A DNA stretch of 64,000 nucleotides from Pseudomonadota bacterium (GCA_027621405.1 JAQCBT010000002.1:62001-126000); one strand, 5' to 3'. Shown: positions 10,051 to 19,788, counted from the stretch's first letter. Numbers and translations: made by a program. Notes: generated by a model from the letters alone, not told the origin.

Positions 10051-10157
10051 GTGGTGCTTGCTGTCGTTATTCGGTTAAACGGGGAATGCCGGTGACGCGT
10101 TGTTAGGCGAGATATCGCACTGGCAGGGCAAGTTGCGCGATTATATCATCTCATCCC

Positions 10158-11237
10158 ATGTCTGCCCTTACACTTTATGCCGGGCCCGTGGCCCGCGAGC
10201 GCATTCTTCAGGAAGGTATCAGGCCGGAGCAGTTCAAGGTTCTCGTTGGTGCGTCTGGAGGTCCCAAATGGTTTGTGCTCTACGGCCTGGATCGATTCCT
10301 GTTCGGGGACTTCTTCAAGGGGCGCACCTCCCCGTTGCTCACCATTGGTTCTTCCGCGGGGGCATGGCGGCTCTGTTGTCTCGCGACGGCAGACCCGCTG
10401 GCTGCGATTGACCAGCTGGCGCGCCGCTATAGTCGCGAGTCTTATTCGGATGCGCCGACAACAGCGGAAATAACTGACAAGATGCGCGTAATGCTGAACG
10501 ATGTGATCGGCCAGCGTGGTATCGCCGAAATAGTACACAATCCTGTTTTTTGTACACATATCGTTGCTGATCGATGCAGGGGGCTTGGGAACGCGTCATC
10601 TTTGGCGTTGCGTAGAGTCTTCCTTGGCGGCAGCGCCCTCGCCAACGCATTTTCACGAAGCGCACTCTCCTGGTTCTTTCAGCGCACGATATTCTCCAGC
10701 CTCGGTGAGGAATGCCCCTGGCACGCGCCGGATAAGCTGGATACCCGGGTGGTTGCCTTGACCGAGAACAATGGGCTCGATGCCCTGCTGTCCAGTGGGT
10801 CAATTCCCTTCGTGCTGGACGGTGTTCGGGATATCTCAGGCGGGCCCCCGGGCCTGTACCTGGATGGTGGGATCATCGATTACCACTTCGATTTCAGATT
10901 TGCGACCGATGACGAACTGGTTCTCTACCCGCATTTTAGCCCCGCCGTTATTCCAGGCTGGTTCGATAAATTTCTGCCCTGGCGCAAGATAAACCCGGAT
11001 AATTTCAGCAATGTGTTGTTCCTGGTTCCTTCGGCAGACTTTGTTGGCTCGCTGCCCCACGGCAAAATTCCGGATCGCAATGATTTTGCAAAGTTTCCCG
11101 TGCATGAACGACTTGCCAATTGGGAAACCGTGCTGCAGAAGAGCAGTATACTGGCTGACGAATTTGCCGAGCTTGTGGAGGGAGTAGTGTCTCCGGATCG
11201 ACTGCGGCCGCTGCAGGAGTTGCGGCGCCAGGGATGA
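10158..11237 (+). CDS. Patatin-like phospholipase
   Basis: GASGGPKW and GSSAGAW (GxSxG) nucleophile motif; DGG in YLDGGIIDYH. Confidence 0.8.
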   Translation: MSALTLYAGPVARERILQEGIRPEQFKVLVGASGGPKWFVLYGLDRFLFGDFFKGRTSPLLTIGSSAGAWRLCCLATADPLAAIDQLARRYSRESYSDAPTTAEITDKMRVMLNDVIGQRGIAEIVHNPVFCTHIVADRCRGLGNASSLALRRVFLGGSALANAFSRSALSWFFQRTIFSSLGEECPWHAPDKLDTRVVALTENNGLDALLSSGSIPFVLDGVRDISGGPPGLYLDGGIIDYHFDFRFATDDELVLYPHFSPAVIPGWFDKFLPWRKINPDNFSNVLFLVPSADFVGSLPHGKIPDRNDFAKFPVHERLANWETVLQKSSILADEFAELVEGVVSPDRLRPLQELRRQG

Positions 11238-11300
11238 TGCCCGAGCAACAGCCTGGAAATGATATTCCCGGATACACAACAACAAGAGAACGGAACTGGA

Positions 11301-11840
11301 ATGCCTCATATTCGACTCGCAACCCTTGATGACAGCATGGCAATTGCAGACATCTACAACTGGTATATCGAAAACACCACGATCACCTTCGAGGAACAAC
11401 GCATAAGCGCAGGTGACATGGCCCAGCGCATAGCGGTCACCGATCGGACTCGACCGTGGTTCGTGTTGGTGGTTGATGATGACGAGGAAATTACTGCCGA
11501 GTTGAAATCGGCAGGGGATGGAAACAGGCAGGGCATCCTGGGTTATGCCTGTGCCGTGCGCTGGAAGGACCGTTCTGCCTATCGCTACGCGCGTGAAACC
11601 AGTATCTATCTGCAGCCCGCAATACACGGCAAGGGCTTCGGCCTCGGTCTGTATCAGCATCTGATCGATGCCCTGCGCAGCACCGATGTGCATACCTTGA
11701 TTGCTGGTATCGCCTTGCCCAACGAGGCCAGCATCGCCCTGCATGAGAAGCTGGGATTCAAAAAAGTGGGTGAGTTTGAAGAAGTCGGGAAAAAGTTCGA
11801 TAACTATCTTAACGTCGGCTATTGGCAGCTCATGTTGTAG
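11301..11840 (+). CDS. GNAT N-acetyltransferase (phosphinothricin acetyltransferase-like)
   Basis: IRLATLDDSMAIADIYNWYIENTTITFEE, SIYLQPAIHGKGFGLGLYQHLI, LHEKLGFKKVGEFEEVGKKFD. Confidence 0.85.
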   Translation: MPHIRLATLDDSMAIADIYNWYIENTTITFEEQRISAGDMAQRIAVTDRTRPWFVLVVDDDEEITAELKSAGDGNRQGILGYACAVRWKDRSAYRYARETSIYLQPAIHGKGFGLGLYQHLIDALRSTDVHTLIAGIALPNEASIALHEKLGFKKVGEFEEVGKKFDNYLNVGYWQLML

Positions 11841-11854
11841 AACGGTCTTGTGAC

Positions 11855-12058
11855 GTGAAACTTTTGAAATTGTTGCGAACTACTATGGTAATCCTGCTTG
11901 TTGGCCTGGGTCTTAACTCATGCATCGGCACTGTGGTCGGTGCGGCTGTCGATACGACGATTGAGGTTGCCAAGGTGCCATTCAAGGTGGCCGGCGCGGC
12001 CGTGGACGTGCTGGTACCGGATGACGACGATGATGAGGCAGATGGTGAGCATGACTAA
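11855..12058 (+). CDS. Small lipoprotein (NF038104-like family)
   Basis: GTG start; lipobox LGLNSC; SCIGTVVGAAVDTTIEVAKVPFKVAGAAVDVL with acidic tail. Confidence 0.6.
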   Translation: MKLLKLLRTTMVILLVGLGLNSCIGTVVGAAVDTTIEVAKVPFKVAGAAVDVLVPDDDDDEADGEHD

Positions 12059-12125
12059 GGTGAAAGGAGACAGGCTATCCGATTTTTCCGGCAGGCCTGT
12101 TTGCGTCGGGACCTGGGAGTAGAGC

Positions 12126-12545
12126 ATGAGCATCAGGGCAGAAGACTTCGGGGTTCCAGCAAACTACCGACACTGGGAAGGAGATCGCGCCGAGGACTAT
12201 ATCGGTCCATTCTTCTATTACATGGAGGGCGAGCATCCGCGCACCGCGTTCCGTATTCAGGAGCACAACTGCAACGCCCACAATTCGGTTCACGGCGGTG
12301 TATTAATGAGCTTCGCCGATTATACACTCTGCCTTGGAGCGAATGGGGGGACCAGCGAGAGTGTCGCCACGGTCACCTGCAATAACGAATTCGTCGCTCC
12401 CGCCTACCAGGGAGAACTGGTGCTTGGAGAAGCTGAAACCATCAGGCGTGGACGATCGATCGTATTTGTACGCTGTATTCTGCGGGTGGAAGAACGGGTT
12501 ATCATGACTAGCAGCGCCGTTATCAAACGCATCCAGAACAAGTAA
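12126..12545 (+). CDS. PaaI family thioesterase (hotdog fold)
   Basis: HNCNAHNSVHGGVLMSFADYTLC motif. Confidence 0.85.
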   Translation: MSIRAEDFGVPANYRHWEGDRAEDYIGPFFYYMEGEHPRTAFRIQEHNCNAHNSVHGGVLMSFADYTLCLGANGGTSESVATVTCNNEFVAPAYQGELVLGEAETIRRGRSIVFVRCILRVEERVIMTSSAVIKRIQNK

Positions 12546-12550
12546 GGCAC

Positions 12551-13192
12551 TCAACCGAGTTTTTCTGCCAGTTCCTGTGGGCTTGCAAATAGCATTGCAG
12601 GAGATTCGTCCTGTAGTTCCTTTTCGCTGCCATATCCCCACAATACGCCAGCAGCTTTCAGTCCATTGGCACTGGCGGCACGCAGGTCGACATGGCGATC
12701 ACCGATCATCAATGCATCCTGGTCGATTAGCCCTTGCTTGAGCAGGAAGGCAAGTTGACCACTCTTCGGGCCAGCTTGTTCCTGTGCGCCATTGACGAGT
12801 TCGAAATAGTCCAATAGCTGGAATTCATTGAGTACCCTGATGGCATTGATCTCCAGCTTCGATGTGCATACGATCATTCTTCTGCCTTTGCGCTGCAGAG
12901 TCTGCAGCATCTCCACCACGCCGTCATAGACAGAGTTTTCCTTGAAGCCAAACTCCCCATAGCGTTCCCTGTAGGCCGCTGCGAGGGCAGAGATGTGGGC
13001 CTTGTCGTCACTGCCGGAGAGTAGCGCCAGGGTATCCTCGAGAGGCGGCCCAATGTGTTTGGAAATCTGGTGATCGGGCAGGGGTGAGTAGTCGAAAGAC
13101 GTGAGTGCGTAGTTCATACAGCGGACAACGCCCAGCGCAGGGTCGGTTAGAGTGCCGTCCAGATCGAATACCAGGGTAGAGAAGTTCCGCAT
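12551..13192 (-). CDS. HAD family hydrolase (phosphoglycolate phosphatase-like)
   Basis: DLDGTLTDPA and IGDRHVDLRAASANGLKAAGVLWGYGS motifs. Confidence 0.88.
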   Translation of the reverse strand: MRNFSTLVFDLDGTLTDPALGVVRCMNYALTSFDYSPLPDHQISKHIGPPLEDTLALLSGSDDKAHISALAAAYRERYGEFGFKENSVYDGVVEMLQTLQRKGRRMIVCTSKLEINAIRVLNEFQLLDYFELVNGAQEQAGPKSGQLAFLLKQGLIDQDALMIGDRHVDLRAASANGLKAAGVLWGYGSEKELQDESPAMLFASPQELAEKLG

Positions 13193-13200
13193 GCAGTGAA

Positions 13201-14229
13201 TCAGTCTTGCAGCCGATATACAGTTTCGGCGGTTCCATAGAACAGCGCATGTTTCTCCTCTTCAGAGAAGTCTGCGGTCATTTTCTTGAAGGCGTTCCAA
13301 AGCACAGGGTAGCCAATCGAGAGCCGATCAACGGGAAAATTGCTCTCGAACATGCAGCGCTCGGGTCCGAAGCAGTCGATCATGTGCAGGTAATACTTCT
13401 TCTGTTTCGCAATAAATTCATCGGAGTCCGGTGGACGTGAGGCCCTGTCCCAGCCGAAGCCATTGTCTGGCATCGCCAACCCACCCAATTTTACATACAC
13501 GTTGGGAAGACGTGCCAACTCAGCCATTTCCTGTTTCCATTCGAGATAAATTTCATCGCGACAGTAGCGATAGACACCAACCCCCAGCGGCGTACCGAAA
13601 TGATCCAGGATCATCGTACATTCGGGGACGGCCTGGGCCAGGTCGATGAAATCCAGGTTCTGATGGTGATAGTGCCAGGTATCATAAGTTAGGCCCTGGC
13701 CGGCGAGGATGCGCAATCCGGCACGAAACGATTCCTTGCCATACAGGTAGGCCGGGGCCGGGCCGGGAATGAACAGGTCCTCGGGTCGACTATCCCGTGC
13801 ACCAGCATGGCGGATGCCGCGGAAGCGCCCTTCACAAATATCCCGGTGCAGTTCCAACAATTCCAGTAGCTTCGCTTCGTCTACACCCGCCAGGGTCAGG
13901 TCGGCATGGGCAATGATGCCTGCAACGGTGGACTTGCCTTCTGCCGCATCACTCTGTTTGGCGAGGTCTGAGATGAATCGGGTCTCGCCGGTGGGCCGCA
14001 GGTACTCGGGTCCTTCACGCAGATAGAAGGCCCGACATTCCATGAACATCGTCTTGACTATCCGGTGTCCACTACCGGTATCTGCCCACAGTTCCGGTAG
14101 CAGGTAGTCCCTGCCAAATCGCTTCATCCACAGGTGATGATGGGGGTCAATGATTGGGCGTTCAGGGTCGACGATGTCTTCCTTCACTTGCTGCAGCCAT
14201 TCATCGCTGCCAGGTACCAGTTCGGCCAT
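13201..14229 (-). CDS. Amidohydrolase family 2 (TIM-barrel metal hydrolase)
   Basis: PIIDPHHHLW and ILDHFGTPLG motifs; start moved to internal ATG at MAELVPGSDEW. Confidence 0.87.
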   Translation of the reverse strand: MAELVPGSDEWLQQVKEDIVDPERPIIDPHHHLWMKRFGRDYLLPELWADTGSGHRIVKTMFMECRAFYLREGPEYLRPTGETRFISDLAKQSDAAEGKSTVAGIIAHADLTLAGVDEAKLLELLELHRDICEGRFRGIRHAGARDSRPEDLFIPGPAPAYLYGKESFRAGLRILAGQGLTYDTWHYHHQNLDFIDLAQAVPECTMILDHFGTPLGVGVYRYCRDEIYLEWKQEMAELARLPNVYVKLGGLAMPDNGFGWDRASRPPDSDEFIAKQKKYYLHMIDCFGPERCMFESNFPVDRLSIGYPVLWNAFKKMTADFSEEEKHALFYGTAETVYRLQD

Positions 14230-14411
14230 GTTATGCCCCTTGTGACTTGATGGCTTAGTGTAACCGATGCCTGCCTTGGTGTAGTATGCCAACGGAAGCT
14301 GATGTTGATGTATGTCAGCAATGCCGTGCCATCCAGGGCGAGGCGTTTGCGCAGATAACACAGCAAACCAACAAACATGGAAATAATAAAAAGCTATTGC
14401 TGGAGTCGCCC

Positions 14412-15953
14412 ATGAATGTCACTGCCCTGGTCATCATTGCCTATCTCGGATTTTTTATTGGCTTCGGGATCTATCTCAATCGAAGCAACAGTAGTGATCA
14501 TGACTGGGCGATAGGTGGCGGCAGCCTGGGTATTTTCATGTTGGCGGCCGGCGTGGCGGGGACGCGCATCGGTGGTGCCGGAACCTATGGTGTGGCCGGT
14601 GACGTCATCAATGAGGGCCTGGGGCATCTGTGGTACGCAGTCAATTCCTTCGCCGCCCTGTTCCTGGTAGGTCTGTTCTTTGCGATTCCCTATCGTCGAC
14701 TCAAGGTAGTCAGTGTCGGACAGGTATTCGATCACCGCTTCAATTCCGCCCGCTGCCAGTGGCTCACCAGCCTCTGCGTTCAGGCCGAGTACCTCGTCAT
14801 CAATATCATCGAACCCTATGTGATCGGCTCCATTATCGCCGGTGTTACCGGGCTTCCCTTCGTGGTTGGCGTAGCCATCGGAGGTTTGCTGATCGTTACA
14901 TTTACCGTCACCGGTGGCCTGAAGGGCACGGCAGTTGCCAATATCGTGCACTGCAGCGTGATCATCTTCGGTCTGCTGTTGGTGGGCTACATCGCCATGA
15001 GCAACCTGGGAGGCTGGGAGCAGGTTGTGAATACGACCGGTGAACGCCTTGCAGAATCCAGTAAGGATAGCGCTAGCTGGTGGAGTTTTACCGGGATCGG
15101 ATGGGCTACGATCATTGCCCTGTTCATCTCTGCGACCATCCACACCCCGGCCGCCTCGGTCTACGCTAACTATGCCAGTTCATCAGCCAGGGAAGAGTTT
15201 CTGATTCCGGGTTTCTTCCTGGCTGGTATTGTGGCAGCCCTGATGCCGCTGGTAGCCGGATTCATCGGTATCCTCACCCTGGCCGCCTACGGAGCCGAGA
15301 GTGGCCTCAGTAGTTACCTCAATATTGCCCAGCTTGCCATCGATACCGGTCCGATCCTCGGCGGCATCGCCCTGGCTGCGGTACTCGCCGCGGTGATTTC
15401 GTCAGGCGCACCGATTCTGTTGGCCAGTGCCACGATGTTCGTCAACGACTGGGTGCCCGGTGTGAAGAGTTATGACGGTGACAAGAAGCTGCGGGCCTAC
15501 AAGATAGTAACGGTGATCTACGGGTCTGCCGCCGCCGTTATCGCCTGGCTCGGTAATATCTCTTCCGTGCTGCAACTATTGTTGCTGGGTTTCGCCATGG
15601 TGGTGCCACCAGCAATCGCCGTCGGTTATGTCTTCTATTGGCGGAGAACCACCGAGTTAGCGGTGTTCTGGGGGATGGCGACAGGATTTGCTGGTGGCCT
15701 GATCATGTGGCTGTTCAATACCCTGTATGACGGCGCCGAAAACGCGACGGCTGGAGGTTTCGCCCAGTGGTGGTATGAGTTGATTACCTGGCTGGGTGAG
15801 TGGAGGGATCCTTCTTTCCTGACCCTGCTACTGCCCCTGGTGGTAATCCCCGTAGTGAGCCTGTTAGTTCCTGGCAGGGATGGCGATGAGGAACTGGCTG
15901 ACACGTTCTACAAGCGCCTGGGGCGAATACAGAAAAACTTCAGCTGGGCGTAG
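14412..15953 (+). CDS. Sodium:solute symporter family protein
   Basis: SSS-type multi-TM protein (AGVAGTRIGGAGTYGVAGDV); internal ATG start preferred. Confidence 0.85.
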   Translation: MNVTALVIIAYLGFFIGFGIYLNRSNSSDHDWAIGGGSLGIFMLAAGVAGTRIGGAGTYGVAGDVINEGLGHLWYAVNSFAALFLVGLFFAIPYRRLKVVSVGQVFDHRFNSARCQWLTSLCVQAEYLVINIIEPYVIGSIIAGVTGLPFVVGVAIGGLLIVTFTVTGGLKGTAVANIVHCSVIIFGLLLVGYIAMSNLGGWEQVVNTTGERLAESSKDSASWWSFTGIGWATIIALFISATIHTPAASVYANYASSSAREEFLIPGFFLAGIVAALMPLVAGFIGILTLAAYGAESGLSSYLNIAQLAIDTGPILGGIALAAVLAAVISSGAPILLASATMFVNDWVPGVKSYDGDKKLRAYKIVTVIYGSAAAVIAWLGNISSVLQLLLLGFAMVVPPAIAVGYVFYWRRTTELAVFWGMATGFAGGLIMWLFNTLYDGAENATAGGFAQWWYELITWLGEWRDPSFLTLLLPLVVIPVVSLLVPGRDGDEELADTFYKRLGRIQKNFSWA

Positions 15954-15967
15954 GTCTCGTCAGGTAG

Positions 15968-17566
15968 TTAGCGCTGAATCTGGCCGCTGGCCTGGATCAG
16001 GAATGGTCCGGGCTCGTGATAGCTGGCTTCCAGTAGTTTGCAGAGTTCATCGGCTGTGTCGGCCCTGGCTGCCGGTACACCAAAACCTTTCGCTATCGCC
16101 ACCCAGTCGATTTCCGGATTTCCGATATCGAACAGGCTTCTGGCGATGGCGCCGGGATTTTCCACTCCCAACCTGGCATATTCGACATTGAGTATGTTGT
16201 AGCTGTTGTTCGCGAAGATCACTGAGGTGACGTTCAAGCCTTCCCGGGCCAGTGTCCACAGGTATTGAATTGTATAGGCCGCACCGCCATCTCCCAGCAG
16301 GGCAAGGACCAGGCGATCCGGGCAAGCCAGTGCCGCGCCGGTGGCGCAGGGGCCGCCCTGTCCGATCGCACCGCCAGTAAGCGTGAGCCAGCTATTGCTT
16401 GCCGTATTCTGGCAATAGGGGAAGGCGGCGTTACCACCTCCGGAATCGGTACAGACGATAACGTCCTCGGGCATGGTGGAGGCGATCGACTGTATGATGT
16501 TCCTGTTATCGAGTTCGCCCGAAGGCTTGGGAATTTCCCTGCGCTCGAAGCGGGTGACAGATTCTTTCGCGGCACCGAGTCTTTCTGCCAATCGTTCAAG
16601 GGCGTCGATGCAATCCTCCTCAATAAAAGCAAGGCGTGAGACCTGGCACGTATCGGGAACGAGTTGGCCAGGAATACCTCGGTACGCGAAGAAGCTTGCG
16701 GGTATCTCGCCGCCTACGAGAATCAGGTTATCTGTACCCTCCAGGGCTGCCAGTAGTTGTTCGGGGAAGTAGGGCAGGCGTTCTACTTTGACGCGTCCGG
16801 GACCACCATCGACGCGGGCAGGGAAGGTACCATTCAAGAGTCGGCAGCCAGTCTTGCTGGCGATTCTGCTGGCAGCTTCCATGGCGGCTTGTTCGGTTGC
16901 CTGATGTTCCAGCAGCAGAGCTGTCTTGCCACCTTTGCCGAGGATGGCGGCGATGTGCTCGATGGTCCTGTCTTCCACACAGGCGCGTTGCGGTACCGGA
17001 TTGGGTGACGCCGGGCCCCCGGAAGGTCCCCAGGCCGCATCGGCGCCCATGATCAGGGTTGCAATCTGGCCCATGGAGCCCGGACTCTGCCGCAGGGTTG
17101 CCGTGAAGGCGTCGGCACCATCCTGGGCCAGAGTCTCCGAGGTTGAGCAGGATTTAATCCAGCTGGAAAAATTTCGGGCCAGGGTATCAATGTCTGATGT
17201 CAGGGGGGCATCGAACCCGATGTGATATTCGGGGTGGTTACCAATGATATTGATCATCGGCGCATTCCCGCGCCTCGCGTTGTGCAGGTTGGCGATGCCA
17301 TTAGCCATGCCTGGTCCCAGGTGCAGCAGAGTGGCAGCAGGAATGCCCGTCATGCGCCCAATGCCGTCCGCGGCACCGGTACAGACGCCTTCGAACAGGG
17401 CCAGCACCGACTTGATTCTGGGGACGGCGTCCAGTGCCTGCACCAGGTGCATCTCGGAGGTGCCGGGATTGGCAATACAATACTCTACGCCACAGTCTGC
17501 CAGGGTATTGATCAACGCCGTTGCGCCATTCATAGTATTTGAATTGGAATCCGCTACATCACTCAT
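15968..17566 (-). CDS. Thiamine-pyrophosphate-dependent enzyme, acetolactate synthase large subunit-like
   Basis: N-terminal CIANPGTSEMHLVQALD; C-terminal TPP site ALLGDGGAAYTIQYLWTLAREGLNVTSVIFANNSYNIL. Confidence 0.85.
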   Translation of the reverse strand: MSDVADSNSNTMNGATALINTLADCGVEYCIANPGTSEMHLVQALDAVPRIKSVLALFEGVCTGAADGIGRMTGIPAATLLHLGPGMANGIANLHNARRGNAPMINIIGNHPEYHIGFDAPLTSDIDTLARNFSSWIKSCSTSETLAQDGADAFTATLRQSPGSMGQIATLIMGADAAWGPSGGPASPNPVPQRACVEDRTIEHIAAILGKGGKTALLLEHQATEQAAMEAASRIASKTGCRLLNGTFPARVDGGPGRVKVERLPYFPEQLLAALEGTDNLILVGGEIPASFFAYRGIPGQLVPDTCQVSRLAFIEEDCIDALERLAERLGAAKESVTRFERREIPKPSGELDNRNIIQSIASTMPEDVIVCTDSGGGNAAFPYCQNTASNSWLTLTGGAIGQGGPCATGAALACPDRLVLALLGDGGAAYTIQYLWTLAREGLNVTSVIFANNSYNILNVEYARLGVENPGAIARSLFDIGNPEIDWVAIAKGFGVPAARADTADELCKLLEASYHEPGPFLIQASGQIQR

Positions 17567-17658
17567 ATGGCTTTCCTGCTTGCTGGTTTAGGTCGATTCA
17601 ATTCCCTGGTCTGCGCTTGTCTGAAGGGGCAGTTATCATAGCACCTGTAGGTTCCCGA

Positions 17659-18033
17659 ATGACTATCGATGAAGAAAAGAAGCAATTCGCATCCCATGTA
17701 GTGGACATCATGCAGGTGATCGGCCCGGTGTACTCGAAGCGAATGTTCGGTGGTCACGGCATCTTCCTTGATGGCCTGATGTTTGGCTTGATCGCGGATA
17801 ACTCCCTGTACCTGAAAGTAGATGATGAGACCCGACCGGCGTTTGACGAACAGGGACTGATGCCGTTCACCTATCAAAAGAAGGGTAGCACTGCCACTCT
17901 CAGTTACTACCAGGCACCGGAAGAGACAATGGAAGACCTGGATAAGATGCGCGATTGGGCTGTTCCGGCATTCGAAGCAGCCCTGCGGGCAGCGGCTCGG
18001 AAGCACAAAAAATCCACCCGTAACCCAGCTTAG
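17659..18033 (+). CDS. TfoX/Sxy family protein (N-terminal domain type)
   Basis: SKRMFGGHGIFLDGLMFGLIADNSLYLKVDDETRPAF motif. Confidence 0.85.
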   Translation: MTIDEEKKQFASHVVDIMQVIGPVYSKRMFGGHGIFLDGLMFGLIADNSLYLKVDDETRPAFDEQGLMPFTYQKKGSTATLSYYQAPEETMEDLDKMRDWAVPAFEAALRAAARKHKKSTRNPA

Positions 18034-18284
18034 AACGGCTACTGGCATTCAGTGACTTGATCTGCAGATGTAGTCTGACAGGCGGGGAAGGCGGTACCTT
18101 TTCGTGTTCGCACCGGGCTCCATGTGTCTGATTTTCATATAATTGTACCTGTTGATCGTGTGCTCATCGCGCGCTGTTTATTGCGCCGTACCCGCTGGTG
18201 GTCTGTCCAGATTTATCTGCGGTCACGGGTGAAATCGGGTACACTAGGCCAGCAACTAGAATCACCGGTTTTTTGGGGGAAAAA

Positions 18285-19262
18285 ATGAAAAATCGCGTAA
18301 TGACCTTGGCCGTGGCCTGTCTCTTGACGTCCGGCATGGCTATCGCCCAGGATGACTACTCGGTCCCGCAAACGGAATGGGGGCAACCGGATCTCCAGGG
18401 TGTATGGAATTTCAGTTCAGTAATACCCTTGCAGCGACCGGCTTTCTTTGGTGACAAGAAAACCCTGACCGAAGAAGAGATCGCGGCATTTCAGGCCCAG
18501 ACCGAGTTGGGACTGCAAGCCCTTAACAACCAGGGTGTAGGTGGTTACAACACATTCTGGACCGAGATGGGCACAGGTGACGATAACCGCACCGCCCGCA
18601 TCATGTATCCGGAAAATGGCAAACTGCCAGAAACGGTTGAAGGCGTGCCTGTGCAGGTGGGAGGTCTTGGTCCCGATGAGCCAGGTGAGCGTCCGGTTCG
18701 CATGGTGGTTGGTGGAATCTCCAAAGATGGCCCGGAAGACCGGGGTCTGTCTGAGCGCTGTATCGTTGGCTTTAACTCCGGTCCTCCGTTCGAGCCCAAC
18801 CTTTACAACAACAACGTACAGCTCATCCAGAACAAGGATACTGTGGTGATCATGACTGAGATGATTCATGACGCCCGTATCGTGCCACTGGATGATCGCC
18901 CGCCACTGGACGATGACATACGACTCTGGACCGGAGACTCCAGGGGATACTGGGATGGCGATACCCTGGTTGTTGAGACGCGAAACTTCAACAGCCTGAC
19001 CCAGAGTTTCAGCGTTTACGGTACATCTGAGGACAAGTTCCTTACCGAGCGTTTCACTCGCACGGGTCCATACACCATGGAGTATGAGTTCACTGTCGAC
19101 GATCCTTCCACGTTTACTGACAAGATTGTCGTGATGACGGTCATGTCAAAGGTAGACGGCCAGCTCTATGAGTATGCCTGCCACGAAGGAAATTACGGCA
19201 TGGTGAACATCCTTCGGGGTGAGAGAATGGCAAAGGCGCGAGGCACTGAAGACTCGCAGTAG
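18285..19262 (+). CDS. Exported protein of unknown function
   Basis: Signal peptide; QTEWGQPDLQGVWNFSSVIPLQRP and WTGDSRGYWDGDTLVVETRNFN are recognisable in a widespread secreted family but no function is assignable. Confidence 0.75.
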   Translation: MKNRVMTLAVACLLTSGMAIAQDDYSVPQTEWGQPDLQGVWNFSSVIPLQRPAFFGDKKTLTEEEIAAFQAQTELGLQALNNQGVGGYNTFWTEMGTGDDNRTARIMYPENGKLPETVEGVPVQVGGLGPDEPGERPVRMVVGGISKDGPEDRGLSERCIVGFNSGPPFEPNLYNNNVQLIQNKDTVVIMTEMIHDARIVPLDDRPPLDDDIRLWTGDSRGYWDGDTLVVETRNFNSLTQSFSVYGTSEDKFLTERFTRTGPYTMEYEFTVDDPSTFTDKIVVMTVMSKVDGQLYEYACHEGNYGMVNILRGERMAKARGTEDSQ

Positions 19263-19285
19263 TCCCTGAGCAGCTAACAGTTAAT

Positions 19286-19313
19286 AAAAAGGCCAGCAAT
19301 TGCTGGCCTTTTT
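19286..19313 (+). terminator. Intrinsic terminator (aaaaaGGCCAGCAATTGCTGGCCttttt)
   Basis: Perfect 18-nt palindrome followed by T-run, preceded by A-run; 24 nt after the upstream stop. Confidence 0.92.
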
Positions 19314-19344
19314 AGTGGCTCTCCGCAGATTTATCGAGAAAAAC

Positions 19345-19788
19345 TATTCTGTGGGATGTGCGGCCTTGTAGCTTAGTGCCTTCGAGCGCGGCTGCGGGGA
19401 GGCAGGGTTCCCACCCCGCCGGCTCGGCGTCCGTCCCGGATGCCTTCACTGGCCCATGCCCATCGCCTGTCTATAAATGAGGAGCGCATGCTGGTTCACA
19501 ATAACAAGCGCATTATGGAGGTGCCCCCAGGGCAACAGGTGATCGCGTAGATTGTGGGTCGGGGAGAACCCAGTTTTACCCTGGTGTCGAAATCGAACGC
19601 CGGACCCTGAAAATCGCTATGAGCTGAATCGTTCAGATTCGGTTCAGGCTGGACTTGCTACCTTCTATTGCAAGCGGATCGGCACAGGCTGTCATTCCTC
19701 GCAGAACCCACATTCGACAGTCTGTTCTTGCCAGATTCCGTGTGTCCCCACTCATCTATATGGCGGATAGAGAGTGGGGATTTTTTAT
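19345..19788 (+). ncRNA. Candidate structured non-coding transcript(s) between two intrinsic terminators (family unknown)
   Basis: No long convincing ORF; several hairpins; a strong terminator at its 3' end that no upstream CDS explains. Confidence 0.4.
19745..19786 (+). terminator. Strong intrinsic terminator
   Basis: tccccactc-a-tctat-atggcgg-ataga-gagtgggga followed by six T; 14 bp with a single A bulge. Confidence 0.92.

Noticed and set aside
19550-19620. tcgaaatcgaacgcc considered as a tRNA T-arm
   Set aside because: No acceptor stem, anticodon arm or CCA-compatible geometry could be drawn around it.
19345-19788. tmRNA, RNase P RNA and SRP RNA identities for the ncRNA locus
   Set aside because: None of their conserved core sequences (tRNA-like T-arm end, gaggaaagtccgggct, ggtccggaaggaagc) is present.
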